DNA from: Tenggerimyces sp963762635
GTDB lineage: Bacteria > Actinomycetota > Actinomycetes > Propionibacteriales > Actinopolymorphaceae
DNA length: 64,000 bases
Direction: 5' to 3'
Assembly: GCA_963762635.1 (NCBI GenBank)
Contig: CAVXLQ010000006.1
Span: 1-64,000, forward strand
Below, piece by piece: positions 48,480 to 57,377 of this stretch. The notes under the pieces are model-generated. The model had not been told where the DNA came from. It ran no database searches and was given only the letters and a program-made list of their open reading frames with translations. The position numbers were made by a program, and so were the translations under genes. Numbering within the stretch: the first letter of the stretch is position 1; each line of letters opens with the position of its first letter.

Positions 48480-49846
48480 CGCGCACCACCTCCGAAGGTC
48501 ACCTTGACGACCGGGAAGTCCGAGTTCGTCGGTCCCGTCGTGTGGGCATACGTGACGTACTGCACCTTGCCGTTCTGTTCCCCGTACTCCGGATGCGCGA
48601 ACGCCGCGTAGCTGATCGACGCCAGTCCCGTCCCGGCGGAAGGCAACGCGGTCGTGAGCAGGCCGGCCGCGGACCACGGGCCTTCGGGCCGATCCGCCAC
48701 GCGGTAGTGGATGTCGTTACTCAGTGGCGCGCTGTAGATGGCGACGAACTTGCTCAGGTACGGGCTCCAGAACACCGACGTACCCGCCGCGCCTCCGCTG
48801 AGCTTGCCGTTCTCCCCTGCAGGCAAGGGAATCGCACAGGCCAGAGCGACCGACCACAGGTCCGGGCAGGCCGTCGTGTCGCGGCCGGGACCCGCGTAGA
48901 ACCGCCAGGCGGCGCGATCCCACACCGCGTTCGCGGGTGTCAGGGGAACGCGAGCCAACCGGCAGTCCGACGCGAGGAACCCGTAGCACCCATAGGCATA
49001 AAGGAATCCGTCGTCGATGAGCATGCCGGTGTCGAAGTGCGGATCGGACGTGGCCGGGTCGGCGTCGTACGGCCAGATCGCGCTCGGCGTCGTCGGGTCG
49101 GTCGCGTTGGCGACGCTCTGCCTGACCCAGCCGTCGCCATCGGAGGTCGTCTCGGTCCAGACGTTCACGCCGATGCCGACGCCGTCGAACAGGAACTCGC
49201 GACAGGACTCCTTGCGGTTGTCGATGTCGGCTTGCGTACAGCCGTCCTTCAACGCGTGGTAGCGCTTGATCAGGCTGTAGAACGCGAGAATCCGACCCCG
49301 AACGGGATCCGCGACCACCGAACCGCCCCAGAGCGCGAGCTCGTCGCCGCATTGCATCCAGGCGACTCCGTCCCGCGGTTGGCAACCCGCGGCCGTGCTC
49401 GTGTCGGCGCGGTGGGTGTTCCAGACCTGCTCGGTGGGATTGAGCGTGATGAACTCGCGCGGCGCGCCGGCGCCGCCGTCGTACCACCAGTCGCTGACGC
49501 TGTCGCCGAGGTCGAGGTCGACGGTGAGCGCACCGGTGTTGCCGAGGAACTGTCTGCCGTCGCCGTTCGGCTGGGTGAGGAACGTGTCGCCGAACGACCA
49601 GTACGAGAACCTGAGCCCCTGCCCGTTGTCGTAGCCGGCGCTCTGCCCGTTGTCGTGACCGGCGATGAAGCTCGGTTCGTTCAACGGACTGTAGAGAACG
49701 CCGTTCGTGGCGCGTTCGTACCGCGGCCCGTTCGCCAGCGTGACAACGGATTCGATCGGCGGCAACGGTGGTGGTGCGCTCGTCTGATGCGTAGGAACGA
49801 GCCCACCCACACTGAGCAGTCCGGCGACAACGACCCGGGCGATCAT
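48476..49846 (-). CDS. secreted DUF4185 protein, beta-propeller fold
   Basis: The protein has 456 residues. The short signal 'IARVVVAGLLSVGGLVPTHQ' precedes a five-bladed propeller-like body with 'RFSYWSFGDTFLTQPNGDG', 'GNTGALTVDLDLGDSVSDWW', 'RILAFYSLIKRYHALKDGC', 'DPHFDTGMLIDDGFLYAYGC' and 'FWSPYLSKFVAIYSAPLSND'. The DUF4185 family is glycosidase-like (near GH32/43/117 propellers) with no established reaction; relatives include D-arabinan-cutting enzymes of actinobacteria. Several cysteines suggest disulfides. The start overlaps the BNR gene stop (ATGA, 49843-49846) and its stop overlaps the GH105 start. Confidence 0.85.
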   Translation of the reverse strand: MIARVVVAGLLSVGGLVPTHQTSAPPPLPPIESVVTLANGPRYERATNGVLYSPLNEPSFIAGHDNGQSAGYDNGQGLRFSYWSFGDTFLTQPNGDGRQFLGNTGALTVDLDLGDSVSDWWYDGGAGAPREFITLNPTEQVWNTHRADTSTAAGCQPRDGVAWMQCGDELALWGGSVVADPVRGRILAFYSLIKRYHALKDGCTQADIDNRKESCREFLFDGVGIGVNVWTETTSDGDGWVRQSVANATDPTTPSAIWPYDADPATSDPHFDTGMLIDDGFLYAYGCYGFLASDCRLARVPLTPANAVWDRAAWRFYAGPGRDTTACPDLWSVALACAIPLPAGENGKLSGGAAGTSVFWSPYLSKFVAIYSAPLSNDIHYRVADRPEGPWSAAGLLTTALPSAGTGLASISYAAFAHPEYGEQNGKVQYVTYAHTTGPTNSDFPVVKVTFGGGAR

Positions 49847-51165
49847 CGTCCGATCTCCCGGTAGTAGAGCTCACCCCGTCGGGCGGAGATCGCCGTCGGT
49901 GCGCAGAGATAGGCGAGATCCGTGCCGTTGGCGCGCGTGATGACCGCCAATCGTTGAACGAGCTTGCCTGCCGCCACTGGCGTCTCCACCCAGCTCGCAC
50001 CGTTCTGCTCGGCGGCGATCGCGGTGCCGCCGGCATCGGTCTTGACGTAGTAGATGCGGTCGGAGGTGCCGGCTGTCGTCACATCAAGGGCCGCGGTGGT
50101 CTGCGACGGCCCGCCGTACACGATGTCCCTCGCCCAAACCCCGTTGACGAAACGTGCGCGGCGGACCTTGAACGTGGGCGTGTTGACCTCGCGGTAGCGG
50201 TACGCGATCACCGGCGTCCACGCCGTGCCGGACGGGCGCAAGGCCAGCTTGGCACTCTGTACGCCGAAGTCACCGTTGTACGCCTCGCCCGCCATCAGCG
50301 GCTGAAAGACCAGCCCTGGCGTGGCCGGCGTCGTGGGGATGGCGACCTGCGTGCCGTTCGCGACGTGGAACGTGTTCGTCGCCGGGCGGTACTGCAGATA
50401 CGAGCCCTCGTGCCGCACACCGGTCGCGGCGTACGCCCACTCGAACGCGATGTGCACCACGCCGTCCGCGGCCACCTGGACGTCGTCCGGATAGACGGTG
50501 CGTTCCGGATCCAGCTGGTACGCGAACGCGGTGCCGCCGACGAGCGACCAACTGTTGGTCGCGTTGGTCCAGTGGTAGAGCCTCGCACCGGCGCGCGTCA
50601 GCACGCTGCGGGCTCGAATGATCAACCACAGATCGCCGTTCGGGGCGCGGGACACGTTCGGATAGGTGAAGCCGAGGGTCCCGTCGGGCATCTCCGCGGT
50701 CCGCCGCGCGAACTCCGTCGGGTCCCCCGGACGCACCGACCGGTAGTAGGTGATGCCCGCGCTGTTGTGCATCGCCGCGAACACGTGGATGTAGCCGTCG
50801 CCGTCGACCGCCAGCGAGGGCTGGTTGTGGCCGAGGTCGTCGGTGAACTCCGCGCACACCGTTCCCGTGGTGTTCGGGAGGCAGCCGCGGACGTAGCTGC
50901 CGGCCGCGTCGCGGCGGGTGACCCAGACGTTGTGCCGACCAGGGTTGTCGAGGACGTCGGTGTTGTACGTGAGGTACGTGCGGCCGTTGAACTCGTCGAT
51001 CGGCGACCACCAGCCCGCCTGGTTCTTGTCGTCGACCGCGGCCGAGATCGTCTCGAGCGGTCCGAGGACGACGGCCGCCTCGGCGGGCGGCGCGAGAACC
51101 GCGCCGGCGAGAACCGTGGAAAGGATGGCGGTGGCGAGTGCTGTGCTTCGGAACGGGATCATCAT
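49843..51165 (-). CDS. secreted BNR_4 repeat protein, possible polysaccharide lyase
   Basis: The protein has 440 residues. ATG 51165 has GGGAG six bases upstream; the signal peptide 'STALATAILSTVLAGAVLAP' ends near 'AEA'. The body is a beta-propeller of the BNR_4 type ('NGRTYLTYNTDVLDNPGRHN', 'DDLGHNQPSLAVDGDGYIHV', 'YRSVRPGDPTEFARR', 'GTLGFTYPNVSRAPNGDLWL', 'VYPDDVQVAADGVVHIAFEW'). BNR_4 domains occur in ulvan lyases (PL24/PL25-like). His and Tyr in these repeats are consistent with a lyase but not proof. It opens the block of four coupled exported genes and has a 17-bp palindrome upstream. Confidence 0.8.
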   Translation of the reverse strand: MMIPFRSTALATAILSTVLAGAVLAPPAEAAVVLGPLETISAAVDDKNQAGWWSPIDEFNGRTYLTYNTDVLDNPGRHNVWVTRRDAAGSYVRGCLPNTTGTVCAEFTDDLGHNQPSLAVDGDGYIHVFAAMHNSAGITYYRSVRPGDPTEFARRTAEMPDGTLGFTYPNVSRAPNGDLWLIIRARSVLTRAGARLYHWTNATNSWSLVGGTAFAYQLDPERTVYPDDVQVAADGVVHIAFEWAYAATGVRHEGSYLQYRPATNTFHVANGTQVAIPTTPATPGLVFQPLMAGEAYNGDFGVQSAKLALRPSGTAWTPVIAYRYREVNTPTFKVRRARFVNGVWARDIVYGGPSQTTAALDVTTAGTSDRIYYVKTDAGGTAIAAEQNGASWVETPVAAGKLVQRLAVITRANGTDLAYLCAPTAISARRGELYYREIGR

Positions 51166-51183
51166 TGGCTCCCAGATGGTCAC

Positions 51184-51200
51184 GTAGCGCTTAGCTCTAC
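51184..51200. promoter_or_regulatory. 17-bp palindrome upstream of the exported-enzyme block
   Basis: GTAGCGCTTAGCTCTAC matches its reverse complement at all but the centre and one symmetric position pair (GTAGnGCTnAGCnCTAC). It stands 18 bases before the BNR gene start, inside the only gap larger than 100 bp in the minus-strand cluster. It is a candidate operator of a second, substrate-controlled promoter. Confidence 0.5.
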
Positions 51201-51280
51201 GCGTTCTGTGCATGAGCCTGCCAGATATTGACGATCCCATCCAGACTTCGGTAGACGATTTGCAGCTTCCTGCCAGCCGC

Positions 51281-52462
51281 TCAACTGGCGAGGGCTCGTA
51301 CCGCCGCCTCGTCGACCGAGATGCCCAGACCAGGACCGTCCGGGACCGCGATGCTACCGGCGTCCGGCACGGGCACGTCGGGTGCGAGCGGGCGGCCGAG
51401 CGGGTTGGTGCCGACCCAGTACTCCAGCACCTCGAGGTTCGGGATCGCGGCCGCGCAGTGCAGGCTCGCGGCCAGGTGGACGGCCGATCCGATGCTGACG
51501 TGCGGGGTCGCTCGGGCGCCGAACGCGTCGGCCAACGCGGCGATGCGCATGGTCTCGGTGATCCCACCGGCGCGGCAGACGTCGGGCTGCAGAACGTGCA
51601 ATGCCTCGCGGCGCAGGAACTCCAGCGCGCGGAACCGTCCGGCGAGCGAGTCGAGCGCGATCGGAATGTCCAAGCGGGCGGCCAACATCGCGTACGCGTC
51701 GAGCAGCTCGGGGCCGACGGGCATCTCGAAGAACCCGACGCCGAGCCGCTCCAGCTCGCGACCGACGAGCAGCGCCTGGCGCGCGTCGTACTGGCCGGCG
51801 GCATCGGCGTACACGCGGCAACCCTCGGCGAACACCTCGCGAACGGCGGCAACCGAGGCGACGTCGGATGCCGGCTCGACGCCGATCGCCACCTTCACCG
51901 CGTCGTATCCCTGCCCGCGCAGGGTTTCCGCCTCCGCCCGCACCGCGGCCAGCCCGTCGGCGCCCGATCCGGCCGGTGCGGCAGGGATGCCAGACGCGTA
52001 CACCGGGACGCGCTCGCGCTGCCGCCCGCCAAGCAACGCGTACAACGGCTGGCCGAGCGTCCGCGCCCACGCGTCCCAGAGCGCGATGTCGACGCCGGAC
52101 AGCGCCTCGATCCAGAAGCCGGAGTCGTGGCCGCGGACGCGCATGCCGGCGTACATCCGGTCCCAGGTCACCGCGAGCTCGTCCAGCCGCGAGCCGAGGA
52201 CGAGCGGAGTCAGCAGCTCGTCGATCAGCGCGCAGGTCGCGGTCACTGCCACCGGCGCCTTCGCCTCGCCCCAGCCGACGACGCCGTCCTCGGTCTCGAC
52301 GCGGACGAGCGCGGTGTCGATCGTGCGCGAGTAGAGGTAGTGGCGGCGCGACTCCGGCGGGTACGTCGGCATCCGCTGGTCGGAGCTCCACGTCCGCGCA
52401 CCCCAGTACGTCTCCACCGGCTCGGCGCGCAGCGCGAACGTCTCGAGCTTGACGATCTTCAT
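51281..52462 (-). CDS. enolase-superfamily enzyme (mandelate racemase/acid-sugar dehydratase-like), copy 1
   Basis: The protein has 393 residues. It has an N-terminal capping domain ('KIVKLETFALRAEPVETYWG', 'ALVRVETEDGVVGWGEA') and a TIM barrel. Active-site positions visible are Lys in 'YDAVKVAIG', the metal Asp in 'YADAAGQYD', Glu in 'VGFFEMPVG', Asp in 'IALDSLAG' (the third ligand, Asp not the usual Glu) and His in 'ATPHVSIGSAVH'. The Lys/His pair fits dehydratases or racemases of acid sugars. The start ATG overlaps the GH105-like stop (ATGA). The substrate is inferred to be a uronic- or aldonic-acid product of the polymer. Confidence 0.88.
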   Translation of the reverse strand: MKIVKLETFALRAEPVETYWGARTWSSDQRMPTYPPESRRHYLYSRTIDTALVRVETEDGVVGWGEAKAPVAVTATCALIDELLTPLVLGSRLDELAVTWDRMYAGMRVRGHDSGFWIEALSGVDIALWDAWARTLGQPLYALLGGRQRERVPVYASGIPAAPAGSGADGLAAVRAEAETLRGQGYDAVKVAIGVEPASDVASVAAVREVFAEGCRVYADAAGQYDARQALLVGRELERLGVGFFEMPVGPELLDAYAMLAARLDIPIALDSLAGRFRALEFLRREALHVLQPDVCRAGGITETMRIAALADAFGARATPHVSIGSAVHLAASLHCAAAIPNLEVLEYWVGTNPLGRPLAPDVPVPDAGSIAVPDGPGLGISVDEAAVRALAS

Positions 52463-53361
52463 TTCCCAGCTCCGTCCAAGAGGGCGAGCAGTAACGGGCC
52501 CTGGCCCCAGGGATGCAGGCCGAGAGGCCGGTCGAGGTAGCTCTCCACCGGGCCGACGGGCGTCGCCTCGGAGGTCGGGAGTACGCCGTTCTCCAAGCCC
52601 GCAAGGGCTGCCGCGAACGCACGGTCGGCGAGGTCGCCGTACGTGGCGTCGATCAGTCCGTGCCGAACGGCCGTGCCGACGGCGTACGCGACGTACGCCG
52701 AGGTCGACAGCTCCACCGAGGCATCCGGCCGGTCGACGACCGTGCCCCAGCGGCCGTCGCGCTCACACTCGGCCAGGACCGCAACCAGGCGTCGCAACCG
52801 ATCCGCGAGACGTTCGTCCGGCACATGGGCGAGCACCCCGGTCAGGCCGAGCAACGCCCAGCCCTGGCCGCGTCCCCAGGCGACGCCGTTCCCGCGGCCG
52901 GCGGCGACGTCGTACCCGTGGTCGAACAGCCCGTCCTCCCGCTGGAGTGCCGCGCACGCCTCCTCGGTCAGCTGCACGGCAGCCGCGTGATCGCCGAGCA
53001 GCACGAGACCAGGGCCGTCGGTATGCAGGCAGTCGACCCAGATCGTGCGCCGCCACGGCGGAAAGTCCGGCCGATGCACGCGCGGCTGCCCAGGTACCGG
53101 CCGTTCGGCATCGACGACCGCGGCCCGAAACGCCTTGGCCCACGGGCCATCCAACCCCAGCTCGACCAATGCCTCGACCGGGATCAGGTGATCGGTCGGA
53201 TCCCCCGACGGGCGCGCCGCAGCGGGCGTCACGAGCTCGCGCACGTACGAGCCGTGCCCCGCCCGCACCAGTCCGGTGAGCGCCGGCCCGATGCCGTACC
53301 CCCAGATCCGGAACGAGCACCGCAAGGTCGCGTTGACAACGCTTTCGAGCTCAGCCGACAA
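52459..53361 (-). CDS. cytoplasmic GH105-type unsaturated glycuronyl hydrolase-like protein
   Basis: The protein has 300 residues without a signal peptide. Family features are 'RRTIWVDCLHTDGPGLVLLG', where 'WVDCLH' is the GH105 catalytic Asp motif, 'NGVAWGRGQGWALLGLTGVL' and 'ASVELSTSAYVAYAVGTAVR'. It is shorter than most members (350-380), missing part of the N-terminal helices. The start is uncertain: TTG 53361 overlaps the binding-protein end by 11 bases. It would act on imported unsaturated oligomers, complementing the exported homologue. It is coupled to the enolase gene by ATGA. Confidence 0.8.
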   Translation of the reverse strand: MSAELESVVNATLRCSFRIWGYGIGPALTGLVRAGHGSYVRELVTPAAARPSGDPTDHLIPVEALVELGLDGPWAKAFRAAVVDAERPVPGQPRVHRPDFPPWRRTIWVDCLHTDGPGLVLLGDHAAAVQLTEEACAALQREDGLFDHGYDVAAGRGNGVAWGRGQGWALLGLTGVLAHVPDERLADRLRRLVAVLAECERDGRWGTVVDRPDASVELSTSAYVAYAVGTAVRHGLIDATYGDLADRAFAAALAGLENGVLPTSEATPVGPVESYLDRPLGLHPWGQGPLLLALLDGAGK

Positions 53362-54650
53362 GCTTCTGCATCGCCTCTCGTGCCGTCTCCAGTCCCTGCT
53401 TCGGCGTCGCGTCGCCGATGAGGATCGCCTGCACCTGCTTGGCGAGCGTCTCGTACAGCTGGGCCGACTGCGGATACACCCACAGCGGGTCCGACTTCGA
53501 GGTCGCGGTGACGTTCTCGACGAACGAGGACGCGAACGGGTCGCCGGTGAACGTGCGGGTTCTCCAACGCCTGTTGGGTCGTTGGCGGATAGCCGGCGCT
53601 CTTGAAGTACGTGATCGCGGTGTCGGCGTCGCTCGTGAGGTGCTTGACGAACTGGCCGGCCGCGTACTCGCCCTTCCCACCAGCGACGACCGCGAGCACG
53701 TGTCCCCACGCCATCGCCTGCGGCTGGTCGCCGGCCTTCAGGACCGGCCGCTTCCACGCGATGAGCTTCTCGCCGATCTTCGGATCGGTCGCGTTCGCCG
53801 AGACGAACTTCCGCGCCGGCGCGGCGTCGTCGTACAGGCCTACCTTGCCCTGACCGAACAGCGCGCGGGCGTCGAACCGGTCCATATCCTTGCCGATCAG
53901 ACCCTTGTCGTACAGGCCCTTGTACCAAGTCAGGGCGGCGACGGACGGCTCGTCGCCGACGACGATCTTGCCGTTGTCGACGACCGGACTGCCGAACGTC
54001 CACATCCAGACGACGATGTCCTTGAGGTTCGCGACCTTGGTCATCGCCGCGTACGGGACGACTCCGCCGCCGAGGCCCTTGAGCTCCGTCAACGCCGCTT
54101 CGAAATCCTCCAGCGTCTCGGGCTCGGTCGTGATGCCGGCACGCTGGATCAGCTCGGAGTTGCCGACCAGGCCGATCGCTCCGTGTGTCCAGGGCAGCCC
54201 GACCTGCTTGCCGTCGTACTGCCCGACCTTCAAGCCCGCTTCGGTGTACTGGACGTCCTTGGCGATCGGGGCGAGGTCGGCCAGCTTGCCCATCGCGCCG
54301 AGCGACGCTACCCAGGTCACGTCGAGCTGCACCGCGCCGGCGACCTGGCCGCCCTGCAGCTGGAGGATGACCTGCTTGAGGTAGTCGTTGTACGGGTACG
54401 ACGGCGTCTTGATCGTCACGCCGGCCGACGACTTGTACGCGTCGAGCAGCTCTTGCAGCTGCGCCTTCGACGCGGCCTCGTTCATCGACCAGCTGGTGAA
54501 CGTGACGTCCTTGACGCCGTCGTCCTTGGTCAGCCCGCCGGCGTTCTCGTTCTGCGTACTCGGCGGCGGCCCGCCGGACGGTGCGCACGCCGCGAGCGTG
54601 CCGGCCGCGAGCGCGCCGAGCAGGGCGCGGCGACTGAGGGTGCGATCCAT
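53351..54650 (-). CDS. sugar-binding lipoprotein of ABC importer, one-base frame break
   Basis: Family 1 solute-binding protein. The signal 'SRRALLGALAAGTLAACAPS' ends in a lipobox Cys. Body motifs include 'VTFTSWSMNEAASKAQLQEL', 'VAGAVQLDVTWVASLGAMGK', 'LPWTHGAIGLVGNSELIQRA' and 'YAAMTKVANLKDIVVWMWTF'. After 'TQQALENP' the frame becomes unrelated; removing one base near 53555 restores 'TFTGDPFASSFVENVTATSK' and a normal end, 432 residues in all. The break is probably an error. GTGGAGGG precedes ATG 54650. It follows the two permease genes, unlike most operons where the receptor comes first. Confidence 0.88.
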
Positions 54651-54661
54651 GGTGCCCTCCA

Positions 54662-55558
54662 CTAGCCTTTCACGGCGCCGCCGGCCAAGCCGGCGACGAG
54701 ATAACGCTGCAGGCTGACGAATCCGACGATGACCGGGACCGAGACGATCAGCGAGGCCGCCATCAGCGCCGGCCACGCGGTCTGGAACTCGCCGACGTAG
54801 GTGTTCACCAAGCCCGGCGGCAGAGTCTGCTTGTCCGGACCGGCGAGCGTCAGCGCGAAGATGAAGTCGTTCCACCCACGGATGAAGGCGAACAGCCCCG
54901 CGGCGACGACGCCCGGCGCGGCCACCGGCAGCACGATGCGGTGGATGATCGTGAACCTGCCAGCACCGTCCACCTTGGCCTGTTCGATCATCGCGTCCGG
55001 AATGGTGTCGAACACGCCCTTCAACATCCAGATACACAAGGGCATCGTGAACGCGGTGAACGAGAGCACCAGGCCGAGATAGGAGTTCAGCAGGCCGAAC
55101 GCGTTGAACAGCAGGTAGAGCGTGATCAGCAACAACGCGTGCGGGAACATCTGCGACGCGAGCACGAGGTACATCAGATAGGACCGGCCGCGGTAGCGGA
55201 ACTTCGAGAACGAGTACGCGGTGTACGTCGCGACCGCCAGCGTGAGGACGGCGGTGGCGACCGACACGATCACGCTGTTCAGCAGGTAGCCCAGCAGCTT
55301 GGGGTCGCTGACGAACGACTGGAAGTGGTCGAGCGTCACCGAGGTCGGCAGCAGCTTCGGCGGGAACTGGAACACCTCGCTGGCCGGCCGTACCGCGGTG
55401 ACGAACATCCAGTAGACGGGCAACAGCGCGAACGCACCGACGAGGACGATCGTCAACCAGGCAAGGAGCTTGCCCTTGTTGATCGGCCTGCGCCTCCGGG
55501 CCTTCACCGTCGCGTTGCGCGTGCGGCTCGGTGCGAGCGCGGCGAGCGTCGACGTCAT
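54662..55558 (-). CDS. ABC sugar permease, MalG-like
   Basis: The protein has 298 residues with six membrane helices after a basic N-terminus ('KARRRRPINKGKLLAWLTIV'). The ATPase-contact loop is 'IPDAMIEQAKVDGAGRFTII' then 'HRIVLPVAAPGVVAAGLF'. ATG 55558 shares one base with the upstream permease stop (TGATG); GTG 55561 is an alternative. GAGG lies seven bases before the ATG. No ATPase gene is in this cluster. Confidence 0.9.
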   Translation of the reverse strand: MTSTLAALAPSRTRNATVKARRRRPINKGKLLAWLTIVLVGAFALLPVYWMFVTAVRPASEVFQFPPKLLPTSVTLDHFQSFVSDPKLLGYLLNSVIVSVATAVLTLAVATYTAYSFSKFRYRGRSYLMYLVLASQMFPHALLLITLYLLFNAFGLLNSYLGLVLSFTAFTMPLCIWMLKGVFDTIPDAMIEQAKVDGAGRFTIIHRIVLPVAAPGVVAAGLFAFIRGWNDFIFALTLAGPDKQTLPPGLVNTYVGEFQTAWPALMAASLIVSVPVIVGFVSLQRYLVAGLAGGAVKG

Positions 55559-56463
55559 CACGACCTCACCTCAGGGCGTTCGGACTGCCGGAGGTAGAAG
55601 GTCACGACGACGGTCAGCACGAGCATCCAGAGGGCGCCGAGCGCGCCGGCGTGGCCGAGGTCGAAGCCCTTGAAGGCAGTCGTGTAGACGGCGACCGCGA
55701 ACGTCGTCGTGGCGCCGGCCGGTCCGCCTCCTGTGAGCACGTAGATCGTGTCGAAGTGCTGCAGGTTCCAGATCAGCTCGAGCAGCAGGACGATGCCGAT
55801 GATGCCGCGCAGGTGGGGCATGCTGACGTTCGCGAACCGCCGTACCGCGCCGGCGCCGTCGAGCGCGGCGGCCTCGTACAGCTCGCGAGGAACGGTCTGC
55901 AGTCCGGCGAGCAGCATCACCATCATCCACGGGAAGCTCGCCCAGGTCTTCGCGACGACCACCGCGACCATCGCCCAGAACGGGTCACTCAGCCATGAGG
56001 TGCTGTCGGCGGCGAGCCCGGTACGGACGAGGATGCCGTTCAGCAATCCGTAGTTGGCGTTGAAGATCCACAGCCAGACGAAGCTCACGACCACGCCGGG
56101 CAGCACCCACGGAAGCAGGAACAGGCTGCGCAGCAAGGCCTGTCCGCGTACGCCGGTGTTCAGTGCAAGCGCCGCCGCGAATCCGATGACGAACGGCAGC
56201 AGCGTCGCCGAGATCGTGAACACCGCGGTGTTGCGGGCGATCTCGAACGCGTCGCCGCGCAGGACGTCCGCGAAGTTGTCGAGGCCGACGAAGCTTCGGC
56301 CCGCCACCACGAGGCTCTGTTTAAACAGGCTCGTCGTGAGTGCGGAGACCAGCGGGTAGCAGACGATGCCGGCCAGCAGGACGAGCGCCGGCAGCGTCAG
56401 CAGGACGCCGAACGTCCGGTCCGACAGGCCGCGGCGATGCTCGGAGCCGCTGAGCGTGGTCAC
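55558..56463 (-). CDS. ABC sugar permease, MalF-like
   Basis: The protein has 301 residues with six helices ('VLLTLPALVLLAGIVCYPLV' first). The EAA loop reads 'VPRELYEAAALDGAGAVRRF' then 'ANVSMPHLRGIIGIVLLLEL'. The start is GTG 56463, overlapping the IclR stop by GTGA, so the regulator and the importer are translated together. The strongly coupled order iclR-permease-permease-receptor suggests one mRNA. Confidence 0.9.
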   Translation of the reverse strand: MTTLSGSEHRRGLSDRTFGVLLTLPALVLLAGIVCYPLVSALTTSLFKQSLVVAGRSFVGLDNFADVLRGDAFEIARNTAVFTISATLLPFVIGFAAALALNTGVRGQALLRSLFLLPWVLPGVVVSFVWLWIFNANYGLLNGILVRTGLAADSTSWLSDPFWAMVAVVVAKTWASFPWMMVMLLAGLQTVPRELYEAAALDGAGAVRRFANVSMPHLRGIIGIVLLLELIWNLQHFDTIYVLTGGGPAGATTTFAVAVYTTAFKGFDLGHAGALGALWMLVLTVVVTFYLRQSERPEVRS

Positions 56464-57275
56464 ACCGCGACCCCGTCCGGATGGCTCGCGGTGTAGCCGA
56501 GCGCGATGCTCACCGAGTCGGCGGCCTCGATCAGCGTGGCGGCGAGCTCGGCCTCTCTCGCTTCGAGGTTGAGCGCCGTCAGGGGTCCCGAGACCGACAT
56601 CGCGGCGACGACATCGCCGGACGCGTCGCGGATCGGCGTCGCGACGCACGCGCGTCCGAGCGCGAGCTCCTCGACCTCGGTCGCGTACCCGCGGACCGCG
56701 GCGGCCGCGAGCTCGGTGTCGAGCGTCTTGTGGTCGCCGATCGTGTGCTTGGTGTACGTCGGCAGCTCTTCGCCGAGGAGCTGCTTGCGCTCGTCCAGGG
56801 TCGAACCGAGCAGCAGGCATTTGCCCAGACCGGTGGCGTGCAACGGGTTCTTGCGGCCTGCCTGCACGAAGTTCTTCGGCGCGCGGCGGCCCTCGAAGTT
56901 GCACAGGTAGAACAGGCTGGCGCCGCGCCTGATGGCAACGTTCGCACCGAGGCCGAGCTCGGCGGCGAGGTTCTGCGCGACCTGGCGCGACTCGCGGTGC
57001 ACCGGCTGCTGGTTCAGTGCCGCGCTGCCGAACGTGATGAGCGCGGGACCGAGCCGGTAGAGCTGGCTGACCGGGTCGCGTTCGACGAACTCGACCGACT
57101 CCAGCGTGGCGAGCAGACGGGAGGTCGTCGACTGGCCGAGGCCGATCGCGCGGGACACGTCGCTGACGCGCAGCTCGGTGCGTCCGGAGCCGGCCTCGAG
57201 GAACGCGCGCAGGACGGCGGCGCCGCGTTCGACGCTCTGGTTCGCGGCTGCGCTGGAGGGACTGGTCGGCGCCAT
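56460..57275 (-). CDS. IclR-family transcriptional regulator of the polysaccharide locus
   Basis: The protein has 271 residues. The N-terminal winged helix is 'SVERGAAVLRAFLEAGS', 'LRVSDVSRAIGLGQSTTSRL' and 'FVERDPVSQLYRLGPALITF'. The C-terminal IclR ligand domain has 'RRGASLFYLCNFEGRRA', 'NPLHATGLGKCLLLGSTLDE' and 'GRACVATPIRDASGDVVAAM', the usual small-effector pocket. ATG 57275 is chosen with GAGAGG seven bases upstream. IclR proteins commonly control aromatic- or sugar-acid catabolic operons from divergent promoters, which fits its place here. Confidence 0.92.
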   Translation of the reverse strand: MAPTSPSSAAANQSVERGAAVLRAFLEAGSGRTELRVSDVSRAIGLGQSTTSRLLATLESVEFVERDPVSQLYRLGPALITFGSAALNQQPVHRESRQVAQNLAAELGLGANVAIRRGASLFYLCNFEGRRAPKNFVQAGRKNPLHATGLGKCLLLGSTLDERKQLLGEELPTYTKHTIGDHKTLDTELAAAAVRGYATEVEELALGRACVATPIRDASGDVVAAMSVSGPLTALNLEAREAELAATLIEAADSVSIALGYTASHPDGVAV

Positions 57276-57297
57276 TCGGATGCCTCTCGGGTTCCGT

Positions 57298-57324
57298 TGT
57301 GCAATTATTACGCAGCCTACGCAG
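57298..57324. promoter_or_regulatory. candidate IclR operator between the divergent operons
   Basis: TGTGCAATTATTACGCA (57298-57314) is an imperfect 17-bp palindrome, TGnGnAATnATTnCnCA. A direct repeat TACGCAG follows at 57309-57315 and 57318-57324. The region is unusually AT-rich and lies 22 bases upstream of the IclR start codon in the 102-bp divergent gap, the natural site for an IclR dimer or tetramer. Confidence 0.5.
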
Positions 57325-57377
57325 ATAGCGGATGACGTCAAGCACTAGTCACTCTGATGAGGCGGATACTGGAAGCG

